Below, one piece after another: positions 25,195-38,430 of a stretch of 64,000 nt of DNA (positions within the stretch are counted from its first letter, which is position 1; the number at the start of each line of letters is the position of its first letter). The notes below the pieces were generated by a model that saw only the letters and a list, made by a program, of their open reading frames with translations, did no database searches and was not told the DNA's origin. A program made the position numbers and the translations under genes. Source of the stretch: Dicaeum eximium (taxonomy: Eukaryota; Chordata; Aves; Passeriformes; Dicaeidae); assembly GCA_013396995.1 (NCBI GenBank), contig VWZP01005794.1:1809355-1873354 (forward strand). The letters are read 5' to 3'.

Positions 25195-25602
25195 AGAGTG
25201 GCCATGAACAGGGAGCACCTCTCCTGTGAAAACAGCTGAGAGAGATGGGCTTGTTCAGCCTGGAGAAGGCCCCAGAACACTTTGAAGAAGGCCTAAGAAG
25301 GATAAGGTCAAACATTTTAGCCAGGCCTGTTGCAATTGGACAAGGGGTAATGGTTTTAAGGTGAAGAGGGGTCAATTTAGATTAGATACAAGGAAGAAGT
25401 TTTTTTACAATAAGGGTAATGAAGCACTGCCACAGGTGAACAGAGAAGTGGTGGATGCCCTGTTCCTGGATACATTCAAGATAAAATTGGATGGGGCTTT
25501 GAGCAACCTGATTGAGTTCAAAGTCCCTGCTCAGTGTGGAGGGGTTACACGAGATGTCCTTTGAAGGTCCCTTCCAACTCAAACTACTGTATTTGAAAAA
25601 AA
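25195..25602 (+). mobile_element. CR1 LINE 3' fragment
   Basis: Contains GAGAGATGGGCTTGTTCAGC / CTGGAGAAGG, GACAAGGGGTAATGGTTTTA, the AAGGAAGAAGTTTTTTTACA segment, GTGGATGCCCTGTTCCTGGA, and the terminal GAAGGTCCCTTCCAACTCAA. The order and orientation are those of the last 400 bp of CR1. The usual octamer tail is replaced by an A-rich stretch. Confidence 0.93.
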
Positions 25603-26278
25603 ACCCAACTAACAAACAAAGAAAAAACCCCCAAACTCTATTTAAATTTATATCTATATTTAAGGAAAAATAGAGACCATTAAAAAAGAAATGATATGTA
25701 AATCGAGCTGTCCTTGATAGAGCTACTACAACTAATATTGTATTTCCAGGTACATTCTATGTTTAATATGCCAGTGTTAATAAATAGTGCAGTCTTTATC
25801 TGACTGAAAAGACCAGGCAATCTCAGATCTCAGATTTTATGGGCTGATTATCACCAAATTAGGAGGCAGGTTTGAAAATCCCTGATCTGTACTGAATTCT
25901 TGATGAATCCCTCATGCAGTGAGCTTGCAATATTGGCTCCCATCTGGCATTAAGGAGTTTCTTCGTGTCCATAAAAAGGATTACAAAATGTTTCTGTCTG
26001 AGAACATGGAGAATAGAAATTTTTTTGTGTGTTATAAGTTTTAATGTTAATCTGTTCATTGTGTAAAGCAATGTGGTTGCTAAGATGCTGACAATTAGCA
26101 TCTTTGAAAGTCATATTATTTTGTACCTTCGTGTGGATATAGTTCTAAATTTGGATGAAGAATCTGAAAATTTGAGTGTGATCAGCAAATATGCTACTTG
26201 GATGAAACACTGGCATGACTGCAGCAAAGCAATGATAATATTGGTAACATTAAAAGCAAACAAGTAAACCAACCCACT

Positions 26279-26302
26279 ATGTAGGTGTAACCCTACCTAC
26301 AT
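26279..26302. repeat. Inverted repeat, 8-bp stem with 8-base loop
   Basis: ATGTAGGT (26279-26286) is complementary to ACCTACAT (26295-26302). Isolated, with no known family. Confidence 0.75.
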
Positions 26303-27438
26303 GTCCAAATGATATTATTAGTACTTCCAAAATATAAGTTTTTCCTTGGGATGGAAGCTTTGTGCAGGACTATTACTTTTTTTTCCTAAGGATGTTAAGC
26401 ACTGAGCTAGACAGAAAAGGACTGCATTTACTCATTTCAGCGATGGGATGTATTTCATCAATACTCTCAAGTGGTAAAAGTTAACCTTGCTGGGTTTTGT
26501 TGATACTTGGATTAGATAGAGGTAAGGCAAATGTTTACATCCTTACTATCTCTTGCCAAGCAAGTTGACTTATCTGCATTTTTAACTTGCTCTCATTCCA
26601 CTGACCATATTGTTTTGTACTTATGGTTGTATCATTAAGTAAAAACCTCTTTTTGCTTTCTTAAGCTATCCTTGGGTGTCAAAAAGTAACTTTTTCCACT
26701 TGAAACACAAGCTTTTCCCCAGTAATAAAGATAATGGAGAACAACACAGTTTTCTAGTAATATATTCCCAGCTGGCTTGGTTTTGGTTTTGATTTTTTTT
26801 TTTTTTGTTTTCCAGTTTGTCTGTACACAGAAATTTAAAGTACTCGTTAAAAACAAACAAAAAAACTTGTTGTTCCCCCAAAAATATTGTTTGGTAAGTA
26901 CCAGAAAATAACTGTAAACAGGAAGGATCATGCAATCCCTATACTTAATGGGAATTGACATTTAGGTACCCACCTTCACAAAACTTGTCTCCCTTATTTG
27001 AAATTATGATATAATGAAATAAAATTTCTGAGCTGTATCAGCAGTAGAACGTGACAAAAAGTACCTATGACAGTTTGACAGAAAATGTTGGCTGCACCTT
27101 GTTTGGACAAAATTTCAGCCTAACAATGACTAACTTAAATAAAAAACCAGAACTTCCCCAAACTGATGTAAAACTTTTCCATTCTATAGCTGCTATATTT
27201 TACTTTAAAATATTGTTACTATGTAAAGAAAGGAGCAATGTTTTGTGGGGGTTCAGGATTTACTACTTAGCAACTTGCTAAAAAGCAGTAATATGAGTTG
27301 GTTTACTGGTGTCTCCCAAATGTCACAGAAGACAGCACAAGCAATAGGACAAGTTTTTGCTCAAATAATACATATTTATTCCAAAATTAAATGCGCCCTC
27401 CCCCCCACCTCTCAAACCAAACTTACTTGTACATGGCC

Positions 27439-27480
27439 TGTTAACACACGGCCTCAATACCTTGTTAACACACGGCCTCA
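27439..27480. repeat. 18-bp direct repeat, two copies
   Basis: TGTTAACACACGGCCTCA occurs at 27439-27456 and again at 27463-27480, separated by six bases (period 24). It sits 60 bases after a C-rich run. It could be a small tandem duplication or part of an unrecognised LTR. Confidence 0.9.
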
Positions 27481-30154
27481 TAGAGTATCAGGCAACAAAT
27501 GCATTCTATTTTTTTCAGATGTGATCCCTCTGAATTATATAACAGTTGTATTTCCAAATAAAAACAAACAAAGAAAATCTCACGGCCACAGAAAAGCTTA
27601 CATGCAGAGAAAATTCAGAAAAAACAACACTTCCTAAGAGATATTTTCAAAAAAAAATGCTATGGGAATTCTGATTCTAGGCATAATTAAAACAGTGCTA
27701 TTTTTAGGTGATCTATTGCTCATGCCAATATAAAATTATTTGCCATGTTGGTTCTCTTCGGTAAAAAGTTGGGTGTGAGAGAGAAAATCTCACCAAATTG
27801 TAATCAGAATGCAACCACATAATAGCTGTTTACCATAACACATATACTGGCAGCCAGATGAATGTTTGCTTACTTTTAAATTTGAACACAAAATGTGTTC
27901 AGTTCCCTTATTGCTTAATGATATACCTGTTGTGAGCTAGATTCTTGCCTCAGTAACACTGTGCAGATACACTACTTCCACCAGGAGGCAAGTTGCTTCT
28001 GTGTTCTCTTTCAAGAACAAATGTTTATTTTTTCAATTTATCCAAATGTATTTCTGTTCCTTTAGTCATGGATTTTGATAAGCAATATTTCCTGAATTAA
28101 GCCTTCTTCCAAGCCCTTTTAGGGGTATTTTAAGGTTCCCAGTGAAAGAACCAATGCTTTGCTTATCTCTTTCTAACAGCCAGATGTCCTCTGGAAAAAA
28201 AAAAAAAAAAAAGCTACCAACAATGAACATCATGACATAGGTATTTTAACTGGGGCTAAGAGGCAAAGCCTTTAAATCCAGCACACTGAATAGCACAGCT
28301 AGATAGCCAGACAGATATTTTTAATTGCTGACATGATAAATAATTTACTGTTCCAGCAGATTTTCACGTGTTTTGAAGATCCGCTCCTTGCTTTTCAAGG
28401 TACACTGGATAAACTGGACATGCTACACTCAGGGAACTTACTTTACTAATATAAGTAAACACAACTAACTATAAGACAAAATACAGCATTCTAAAAATAA
28501 CATTCATATTGCAGAAGAGCCAGAAATGTATTGTTATATTTTTAAAAATCATGGTGTATAGATAGTGTTTATAGAACAATGTTTTTCTTTATTGAAATGT
28601 CTTGACTCAGTATAAATAATTTAGAACACATATTTTGAAGGATCTGGATACAAAAGATCTTTTGTGCAGAGTTATAATTTACTCTGAAGCAAGTTGCATC
28701 CACTGCATTCGGAAGATTTTAAAGTTTGTGTATTACTAGTTCACTTCCAATCCAAAGCTTAAATGCATAAAAGTCTTGCTATTGTGTCTCCTAAAAGTAA
28801 TAATTTTTGCAAAGGAGTCCTTAACTCTTATAAAATGTCAATAAATTTTGATTAAATAATGTCCACAGACTGTTTCAAAAGTGCTAGCAGCATGCAAAAG
28901 TACATTGCTGCACATGTTGCTGCCATTGTTTCCTTATCACTGCTGAAATTTTAAGTTAGATATTCTGTTCCCCTTCAGTGTCTGTCTTCTTCACCAAACA
29001 CCTCATTTTCATCAGCGTAAGTTCACATATTTTGCTACTTCTTCATAGCAGGAAAAACATATATAAGTTATGTATTCCTCTTTCCTTCCTGTCATCCTGA
29101 ACATTTCATTAAAATTCCTTGCAATTAAATCAGGTTCAGATTCTAGATTAACCAACAACAGCAGGCTCAAATTGTCTGCAGCCATGCAAATAGAGTGCTA
29201 AGTTTACAGAAAGCTTCAATAGACAGGTCAGCTAAGGAGACAAGGGAACAGTGGGACAGTCAAACTTAATTGGCTTGTTAAAGTAATTACTTTACACACT
29301 GGGCACAATTCTATCATGAACTTATTCTGATTTATTTTTCATTTATTCCTTCCCTGGGAAATTTTTCTTTCTTCTGTGAAAAGCTGAACCATCCCCCAGA
29401 ATGGAGAGAAGACTTAATTCCTTTCAAAAACAAAATTTGGCATTTTAAACTTTCTTTTCCCTAAAAGATTGAAGTCACTTTTGACACAGCAATTCCATGT
29501 GGGTCATTAGGCTGTTGTTCAGCTCAAGCCTAGAGAAACCTGCTTGTCTCATGAAAAAGATTTCACCACAAATAACAACATTCCAATTTCTGGCTTCTGT
29601 GGAGTAAAGTTGGCAATGCTACTGCAGCAGAAATGGTGATCAAACCACACAGGGTATATTTTGTAGTCTATAGTGTATATCACAAATAGAAAGCAGTAGC
29701 TGAGAAGTAATGGTAATTAGTGTTTCAGTGTGGCTTTCAAGAATCCTGAAAGAAAGTTAGGAAGGCATTAAAAACCTCCAGACAACAAAAATCTCATCAA
29801 GACATTCAGGTCTGAAAACACTGAGACAACATGAGAAAGATAAATCTTATGTAATTCTTGCAATTTCTTTCTGTTTTGTGTGAAGGAATCCAACTTGATC
29901 TGATTGACCTTGGGATCCGGACTGGGGAGAAGTCTTAAATTTATTTGGAAAGAATTGATTGGAAAGTAGGGAAGGAATCAAAATCTGTCAAAAAAACCAC
30001 AAAAAAAACAAACAAAACACAGAAACAAGTACGGAAGCTACAAAAGGAATGAAAGGACACACGAAAAATAAAAAATAAAACCTCAAAATCCCCTGAGTAT
30101 GAGAACATTGCTATCCAGGAGCTGATAAAAAAGCAATTTTAAAAAATACATAAG

Positions 30155-30375
30155 GAATAGGAAATGTATTAGGAAAAAATTTTGTTACGGAAAGAGTGAT
30201 AAAGTACTGGAATAGTCTGCCTGGGGAGGTGGTGGAGTCACCATCCCTGGATGTGTTTAAAAAAAGACTGGATGTGGCACTCAGTGCCATGATCAATTTA
30301 GATGTTAGGGCATGGGTTGGACTTGATGGTCTTGAAGATCTCTTCCAACCTAGACATTCTGTAATTCTGTGATTC
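30155..30375 (+). mobile_element. CR1 LINE 3' end
   Basis: Shows CTGCCTGGGGAGGTGGTGGA, GTCACCATCCCTGGATGTGT, AAGACTGGATGTGGCACTCA, GGGTTGGACTTGATGGTCTT, CTCTTCCAACCTAGACATTC and an octamer tail of ATTCTGTA / ATTCTGTG units. It includes a complete 3' terminus and is about 220 bp, 5' truncated. Confidence 0.95.
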
Positions 30376-33300
30376 TCTGAAATACTCAGAAACCCTAGAC
30401 AGTCATCACACAGAGATGTCAGCATTGTGTTATTATGATCTTTGAAATGGCAACAAAAAAATATTTCTCAATGAGATCCACTTTAGGATAGGCCATAATA
30501 TCTGCAAACAGCACTTAAAGATATACATGCCAATAGACAACCATGACAATGAAATTAAAGATCGGTTCTAGAAGGACAGGAATCTGTAGACTACAAGGCT
30601 AAACTCCTGGACCTCTGTGCTGAAAACACATCTAAACCCACAGACATTTTCAATTGACAGAATATTTTTCTGACAAATACAGAAGCACAAAATGCCTTCA
30701 TAGAGTGGAAAAATAGCAAAGATTGGTGATTCATGCATTAGGAAAATTGATGGGTTTAGTTATTTAATAATTGGGGGTTCCTTCTGCAATACCATCATTA
30801 GTTATAGGAACAAAGAGCTATGACTAAACTCTACAGATTACTTACTGAAAAGATTTTTGCTATAAAAATAGTTATTTTGAAGGAAGTCTGAATGGTAATG
30901 TCCATTCACCATATATTTTCATGAAAGAATTTGTCAGATTTTATCAGGATTCAGTGCAGGATATTTCAAAATATTATGAGATGACAGTAAAGTGAGATGA
31001 CACTGGAACTTAGCAAACCGAAATAAAAGCTGCTAGGTTTCAATCATTCAACCATCACTGTCAAACACGGATACATTTTAACCCTTTTTGCCTTTTCTTT
31101 ATTATGCTTTTTCCTTTAGAAAGATAGATAAAATGACAACTCTTCTAACACAACATAACAACAAGACAACAGAAGAGTTCCTGGCTTGAAAAAATAAATT
31201 GTTCAAGAAAAAAATCCTCACAATTCTAATCAGACCTTAAAAATTCGCAGTAGGCAAAATAATGCAAGGAGAAATAACTTTGTGTATCTTGACAATAGGC
31301 AAGACTAAAGGGAAGTACCACAAATACAGAAGACATCAGCTACTGAATTTGACTGCCTAAGCAAGATTTGGTTATGAAGAACAATATACAATTTAAAAAA
31401 CAAACTGTGCCTTCAACTATAATAATTATAGTCTTAGCATGTGTAGGTGAAAGCTGGGAATATAATGAGCCAGGACAGTTTGACAGCAAAAGCTTCATAC
31501 TAGGTTGAAAGGAATAAATTTGTAAACAGGTTTATTTATTCAGAGAAGTCTACAGCTCCTAATCTGTGAAAGTTTTTTAGAAAAGAAGGTTGAATTATCT
31601 ATGAGCCTGAGTTAACGATGACTTTAAATCATTTATTCATTAGGTATACCTGTACATTGCAGGAAGAACCAGCAGCCAACTGGAGAGAAAGCACCTTGTC
31701 AAACACTGCTTGTGCCTGTGCTGGGCGGACTGTTGGGTTCAACAATGCTTAGTGTGTCCTAAGTAACATCTAAAGGCACATGAAGGATTTATTCTTTCCC
31801 TCTGAAGTTTAATTTTCAGAGCACAAAATAAACTGCAGAAGCACTGCTCAATTACTCAACATTCTATTATTTTTAATCATTTTTCTTCACAGTGAAGTTT
31901 CAAGTCCCTGCTAAAGGTAATGGAAGCATCTTGACTTCAACAAAGACAGCACTACATCTGTCCCCAGTCCATGGACACTCCAGTCACCTGACACTGCTGT
32001 ATCAATAAGCTATCTTGCTGCAGGAGCTATTGTCTTCCATACCACTGAACATTTACTTCCCTGCTATTACATGGCTGTCTGATTTTATTTATTTTTTTCA
32101 GTGTGAGTAGCTCTTTTCTGAATAAATTAACTATAGATCAATTAAACATAATGCAAGTTAGCACTTTGTCTAATTCACTGCAATGCTAAAACTCACAAGT
32201 AACGCATTTAGCAATTACTTGAGTCAGAATATTACAGATATTTCTTCTGGGAAACAACTATATTCCAATTTTAAGTAAGATCAAGCACTTCAGACTCTAT
32301 TCTACAGTGGAATATCATTTAAGTTGTTCATTAGATTAAACCTTGTGACAGATTATAATGCTACAAGAGGCCTTATGAAGTTTAATTAGCTTCTTTAAGC
32401 ATGTTTTACAAAACACTGCTGACACAGTAGTAAAGTGTGGATTTGTTATCTTTCATGATTGTAAATTACATCCCATAGCTGTTACCAGACTACTAGTCTC
32501 TTAACTCAATTTCTGTAGTAATATTAAATTGCAGTGGTAATGAACACTCACAAAATACCATTATCAAGTTCACAAATCCTAAAATGCCTTTAATAATTCA
32601 CTGAGATTGAATTTACACTGGACCATTTCCCAGGTGCTAGGGATAATGATAAAGCACCTTACCTTTTATCAACCAACCATTTCAGATGACAAGCAGAGGA
32701 ATGCAGAATGGTGATGTATGTGCATGGTGCTTTACACTTAAACCAGATTTAATTCTTTCTGGTGATGTCCTTACGGACAGATCAATCTAAAACAAAGTAG
32801 TTCTATCAATTGGTCTTTGTGTTTTGCCACAGAACAGTTTCCTCAATAAATGGTGTTTGAATTGGTACTTCCAGACTGTGCAATAGGCTATTAACTTCAA
32901 AAATTGTAGTGAACTTTATAAAATTGCTTTCATTACAAATAATCTGGAGCATTGGAATATCAGCTCCTACACTTGAAAAAAACAGGACTGAGATTTTTTC
33001 AAAAAGTTTATGATTATTTCAAAAAAGCAGCACTCACTAATTAGTTATTTAGCTTATGGCCCCACAAAATCATTTGCTATCACAGATCCTTTATCTTGTT
33101 ATTATTTTCAGTAAAATAACTGAGATATTATGTATAACAAAAATAATGCATTTGATTATGGAACATTATCACTATGACTAGCTGTTACATTTTCTCCAAT
33201 TTCCCAGTCCCTCACTGGGAGACTTTTTGCACATGTGTAGATGGAAACATTGATGAAGAAAAGGATTCTAGTTTCAGGGTGATTTGATGCTCCTTACTTT

Positions 33301-35344
33301 GTACCTGTAAGCAGTGTACTCTGTGTTGTAGCTCTATGTATGCATATATGTATGTGGTTGTGACCTTATTGGTTTTAGCAGATGTGTATGACTGTTGACT
33401 CTTTTCATTTTAACAGTTGCTTATATGATTTCATTTTGGACAAAAATGTACAAATCCTAAATAATGTGATGGAAACTTGTACAAACAGTAATTTAATTTT
33501 TTTCCCCATGAAATTTTCAAATAAATTCTGTAAACCTAACAAATAGTATAGCATGTTAACACAATCTGCCCATGATAAGCCAGGCAAGCAAACTGTCTGA
33601 AATTCACACTATCTTATTAGCATAGCTAAGATTTCCATTAAATAACTTCTACAGAGAAAGTGGTATTTTTTATTTTCAAAATTTCCACATCCAGTTAAAA
33701 TAGTATTATCTTGAAAAAAAGTATTATTTATTTTCATATTATTTATATAGTCATGGCTATTATTTATATAGTCATAGGTTTTTAGGAAAAACTAGTAGGT
33801 TTCCTATTTTGGTATGTTTATTGCAAAGCAAATAATATGAATCTGATGATTCAAGCAAATACAGATTATCATAATAATGACCTTTTGCTGTTTTCAGGTT
33901 CAATTACCTTCCTCTACTCTTGAATTTATTCAAAAACATGACCATTTATCAAAATCTAAAACTACTGAATGACCTTTTAAAACCATATACTTAGAGATGC
34001 AACCTTTTTCCTTCACTTCTTTAAAAATACGTTTTAAATAAAATGTACCTGTGTATATAAAACTTTCCTGCTGCAGAAGCATTCCTGAGTAAACAGAAAA
34101 CATTCATAAGACTCAGAACAACAGAATCACACTCTGCAACTGTTCATATAAGTAGATTCAGAAATCTTTCAAGCTCTACAGCTATGAAAGGTAATCTTGG
34201 TTGTGCTTTGTTAGATCCAAATTTTGTAGAAAATTAAGGGTGGATCTTAGTCCTTCTGCTAAATCTATTTTAGGAATTTAACTGTGATAACCTGCTAGAA
34301 AGAATTTCCAGGCTCCATCAGAAATCTCAGATCTTCTACATTTCCTTTTTTTTTAATGCTGTGACATAATATATTTTTTTTTTCGTGTAAGTTACATGTT
34401 CACAAAACAAATTCAGAGCTGCTAAGGTATTATATACTAAGTGATGAAATCCTGTCCTTTTTGTACTTTTCCCGAAACAACAATCTTGCGTTCATAATTT
34501 TAATTGCGTACCCTTATCCATATTGCAAACTTGATGCAGTATCAGGCTCCCAGAGTAAGAAGAAACAGTTTAGCTATCTGATAATCAGAATTCAAGCTTG
34601 CTCCATTTCTATATTAAAAATTTAGAATTTTAAAAGAGTGAGTAGAGCTGTACATGTAATTCACTGTTTATTTCTCTCTTATCTGTCTCCTGCTCACTTA
34701 AAAAGCAAAGGTACAAAGTAATTTTGAAAGGCAGACATTTATGGTGAATACATACAATATGTCAAAAATTCTTAAGAATTTAATGGCAGTTTCAAAACAA
34801 TTTAACTAAATGACTAGGTTAGCCCAATGAAAATCTGTGTAGTCCCTGTATAGAAAAGAATACAACATTATATTTGTTATTTATTATATCAGGTTGTAAT
34901 AAGAATGTTCTGCATGTACAGAAATAAAATTTAATATACAACATTGTATTTGCAGAACCTGAAATTACAATGTGTTAACAAAATGGCTAAATTGTTTTGG
35001 TAACATAAGTTGTGCCTAGAATTTGAGGATTTTTCAATTTGTAGTAAAAATGCAGCATTACAGTATGCTATGTTTCTCCTGGAAATTATACTACAAATAA
35101 TGCATTTTATTTTAATGGCAAATATATTTCCCTTACCATTACTTTGTATTAAACATCTAACCTATGAGAAATACCTGGTCAGCCATACATTAAAAATTCT
35201 GGGGAATAGCTCACTTTACAGCAAGTTTCCTTCTCACCAGAAGGAAACACACACTAGCATTCATAAAAATGAATTAAAACATGCACTGTGAATGTTCCAA
35301 GTCAGATCTGCAATGTCAGAGGACACACACAGTTTTGTGTGGCC
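30376..35344. other. Intronic sequence without recognised genes
   Basis: AT-rich. The only structures noted are a local duplication at 33737-33775 (TATTATTTATATAGTCAT twice, period 21) and short T-runs near 34345 and 34375. No exon or known repeat was recognised. Confidence 0.5.
33737..33775. repeat. 18-bp tandem duplication
   Basis: TATTATTTATATAGTCAT at 33737-33754 is repeated at 33758-33775. A small local duplication in AT-rich DNA. Confidence 0.85.
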
Positions 35345-35913
35345 AGCAGAGACAGAGAAGTGATTCTTCCCCTATACTCAGCACTGGTTAGGGCACACCT
35401 TGAGTATTGCATCCAGTCCTGGGCCTCCCAGTTTACAAAGAGATGAGAGTTGAGAGATGCTGGAATGTTTCCAGAGAAGGACAACAAAGCTTGTGAAGGG
35501 TCCATAACACAAGTCCTATGAGGAACAGCTGAGGGAGCCTGGGGTGCTTAACATGGAGAAAAGGAGGCCCAGAGGAGACCTTATCACTCTCCACAGCTGC
35601 CTGAAAGGAGGTTTGGAGCCAGGTGGGGGTCAGTCTCTTCTCCCAGGCACCCAGCACCCAGACAAGAGGAAACAGCCTTAAACTGTATCAGGGAAGGTTT
35701 AGGTTCAGCATTAGGAAGATGTTCTTCACAGAAAGACTGAATGGGCTGCCCAAGAAAGTGTTGGAGTCACCATCCCTGGAGGTATTTAAGAAAAGACTGG
35801 ACGGGGCACTCAATGCCATGGTCCAGCTTACGAGGTGGACTCAATCATAGGTTGGACTTGATGATCTCAAAGGTCTTTTCCAACCTAGCTGATTTTGTGA
35901 TTCTGTAATTCTA
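35345..35913 (+). mobile_element. CR1 LINE 3' end, about 570 bp
   Basis: The longest CR1 copy here. It shows CACCTTGAGTATTGCATCCA / GTCCTGGG, a region with TTTCCAGAGAAGGACAACAA, AGGAACAGCTGAGGGAGCCT, GCTGCCTGAAAGGAGGTTTG, then the shared 3' end GGTTGGACTTGATGATCTCA / AAGGTCTTTTCCAACC and the octamer tail ATTCTGTAATTCTA. A retroviral LTR starts immediately after the tail. All frames are broken, and the 75-codon frame at 35623-35850 is a chance frame in this 3' non-coding part. Confidence 0.96.
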
Positions 35914-36363
35914 TGTTTTTGTTTGAGCAGGGCTTAGGCAGAGAAAAGGCCTTCTCTGCTTTTCATACTGCCACGCTGGCAAGGAGGCTGGGGGTGCATG
36001 GGAGGTTGGGAGGAGTCACAGCCAGGACAGGTGACCAGAGGGATATTACAGTCGATATGAAAAAGAGGGAAGTGGGAGATATTTGGAGAGATGGCATTTG
36101 TCTTCCCAATTAACCATTACATGTGATGGGGCCCTGCTCCCCTGGAGCTGGCTGAACACCGACCTGCCCACAGGAAGCAGTGAATCAATTCCTTGATGTG
36201 CTTTGCTTGTGTGTGCAGCTTTTACTTTCCTTATTGAATTGGCTTTATCTCAGTCCGTGAGGTTTTTGTCTTTTACCCTTCTGATTCTCTCCCTGATCTT
36301 GCTGGTTGTAGTGAGTGAGCAGCTGCGTGGGGCTTGGCTGCTGGCTGGGGTTAGACCACAACA
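35914..36363 (+). mobile_element. ERV LTR directly behind a CR1 tail
   Basis: I recognise an abundant avian LTR family: CAGGCTTAGGCAGAG-like start region, AAAGGCCTTCTCTGCTTTTC, GGAGAGATGGCATTTGTCTT, GGGCCCTGCTCCCCTGGAGC, TTGCTTGTGTGTGCAGCTTT, TTTATCTCAGTCCGTGAGG, TTTACCCTTCTGATTCTCTC, and a 3' end of GCTGGCTGGGGTTAGACCAC followed by AACA. The segment of U3 that normally holds the promoter (a GGGATATTCCAGACCATATG-like region through TATAAA) is shortened near 36040-36070. The 3' end is at 36363, and no clear target duplication was found. Confidence 0.88.
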
Positions 36364-36639
36364 CCCAACTAAAGCAAGACCAGATGGAAAGCTAAATATG
36401 ACATAAAGTTCTCTGTTAGTGATTTGCAGCTTGCCTGCAAGAAAATTCATCAAATCAAATGTTTCATTGACATTAGCAAAAGGTTCATGCTTCAGCTGAA
36501 AAAAAAAAAATTTAGAAATTCTGTACCTATAATATGTAGCAAATGGTTTTTTTTCTTGTTCTTTCATTATGTGAGAATATGTCTGTATGAGCAGCTGTTC
36601 TATGCGGCAAATTAAGTGACAATTCCAGTACATGTTTAA
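36364..36639. other. Unique AT-rich spacer between two LTR fragments
   Basis: No repeat or gene recognised. Includes an A-run at 36500-36511 and no primer-binding site or viral coding sequence after the preceding LTR, which argues for a solo LTR. Confidence 0.5.
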
Positions 36640-36930
36640 CATGCTGCCCCAGCCGGACACAGCCGGTTCCAGCCAGTTCCAGCCAGACACAGCCGGCTCC
36701 AGTCGGATCCAGCTGCCCACTGCAGGGCGCAGCCGAGCCACGGCCGGGCGGTGGCACCGCAGGGACTGAGTGTGTGAGGAAGGGTAAAACGGTGCAGGCA
36801 GAGCGAGGGAGGAGTGAGAAACAGCCCCACGGACACCGTGGGACGCAGCACTCCAGATGCTGTGGCAATTTCCACACAGGAGCAGATTTATCCTGAAGGA
36901 CTGCAGCCCACTCTACGCTTGCATACATGT
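36640..36930 (+). mobile_element. GC-rich ERV LTR fragment with a short tandem repeat
   Basis: The first part is a minisatellite-like run of CAGCC(A/G)G units (CAGCCGGTTCCAGCCAGTTC at 36658-36677 and variants up to about 36712). The later part (GTGAGAAACAGCCCCACGGA, CACCGTGGGA, CAGGAGCAGATTTATCCTGA, AGGACTGCAGCCCAC) resembles the middle of the same long LTR family whose ends are present at 9134-9537. It is cut on both sides. The overlapping frames on the minus strand come from the GC-rich composition. Confidence 0.55.
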
Positions 36931-38390
36931 GCCTAGAACGCTGGGGTTTTTTCACTCAACTATTTTTTTGTAACACAATTGTATTTTGTACTCACAGAAA
37001 AAAAAAAAAAAAGTGTTTCCTCCAGTATTATGGTAAATCCAGGGATTTGTTATCTGCTTAAATCACATGGCAGGGAGGCTGTATTTGAAAAGCTGTAGTA
37101 CTCAGATGAGCAGATTACCTCAGGTAACACACGGCACCAAACAGGCAGCTCTTTAAGAATTTAGGATGTAATGCAGCTCTTCAGGAGCGCAGAAATACAG
37201 ATAACCATGTCCTACATGCCACTGTGGGGGGGATGCCTTGAGGTAAACTAGAATACTTGTAGACTATACAAAGTCTTTGCACGCAGGTAAATGCAAGGAC
37301 TGACAAAAAGGTGCTTATAGATGAAACTAAAGTCTGAGAATATATAGCCATTTGAATTTTTAGAGTATATTTTCTACTGTTCACCAGAAGAAGATAAATT
37401 GAAAAATACATAGTAATCTGAAAATTTGCAAGCTATTCACTGAAATTAGTATTTATCTTTTCTCTGAAAAGGTTTCCGCTGTTCAGCTCAAAATCTCAGT
37501 GGTGGTTAACTGCTATTCCTGAAGTTTTTGTAATATATCACCTTTGAAATCAGATATTACTGATAGTATGTTTTTAAAATTAAGTATTTTGATTAATGGA
37601 TGACTAGATGGATCTACTTAATACTTACTATTGCTTCTAAAGAACATAGTCACTCTAGAAAGATAGTGGGAAAGATGTAACCAAAGGTAATGATTTTATC
37701 ACAAGATGTGTTGCTGAATCCATCTATTTGTTGGATTTTGGAAAGTGACATAAGATTACTCATCAGATAATTTCAAGCTGCAGACAAACATTATTTACAT
37801 ATAAAAATAGAAGCTATTAATCTTGACACTCTGGCAGCCACTGAGATATTAAACATTAAAAAAAAATTGCCTAAGCCATCCCACATTTATTGAACAACCT
37901 TCTTTGATTTTGGTTACATAGTGTTTATTTAAATCCAGGAGGAGAAATTGAGGAGAGAGACAGAACCACTTTGTCAATCTCAGATTTCCCTAGGGGTTTT
38001 TATTTCACAACCAGGAAATGCTTAAAGAAACTGAGGACAAACATGATAGATCTGTGTAGGAAAAATTGTCAGTGAATCAAAGAATACTTATTTGCCTACA
38101 TTTGAAGTGAGGAATGCTCCTGTCAGCAAATAGCTGCAACTATTCTTCCTTCACGCTTCAGAAAGAAACCAAATAATGGAAATTGATCAAATTATTTTTA
38201 GTCAAACAAACCACAGACTTTTGCTATTTTCAGCTCATTTTTGTTCCACTTGAGTATTTGCAAAGGGGAAAAAACTTCATTGGTTGTCTTTCTGTTGTCC
38301 CTAAACATCAGTATTCTGTTCTGGGAAGAATTCATTATTTGACACTTACATTCTGGGTTTTTGCTCCTAGTTCTAACAGTACAAGCAATA

Positions 38391-38430
38391 ATTGTTCTTA
38401 TAAATTGTTCTTATAAATGTTCTTATAAAT
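38391..38430. repeat. Tandem repeat, about three 12-13-bp units
   Basis: ATTGTTCTTATAA is followed by near-identical units ATTGTTCTTATAA and ATGTTCTTATAA. A short local tandem array, probably replication slippage. Confidence 0.85.

Larger units (their letters stand above)
25603..30154. other. Intronic sequence without recognised genes
   Basis: Contains an A-run at 28195-28212, an 8-bp-stem hairpin at 26279-26302, the direct repeat at 27439-27480, and a 130-codon chance frame at 27245-27637 with no recognisable domain. I saw no exon. Confidence 0.5.

Noticed and set aside
27439..27480. CRISPR-like repeats
   Set aside because: There are only two copies with a 6-base spacer, in a vertebrate genome. 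It is a simple tandem duplication.
36250..36955. Minus-strand frames of 142-163 codons
   Set aside because: They run across a solo LTR and a GC-rich tandem repeat. The repeated W-N-R-L-E-P-A-V-S-G-type peptide comes directly from the CAGCCGG minisatellite.
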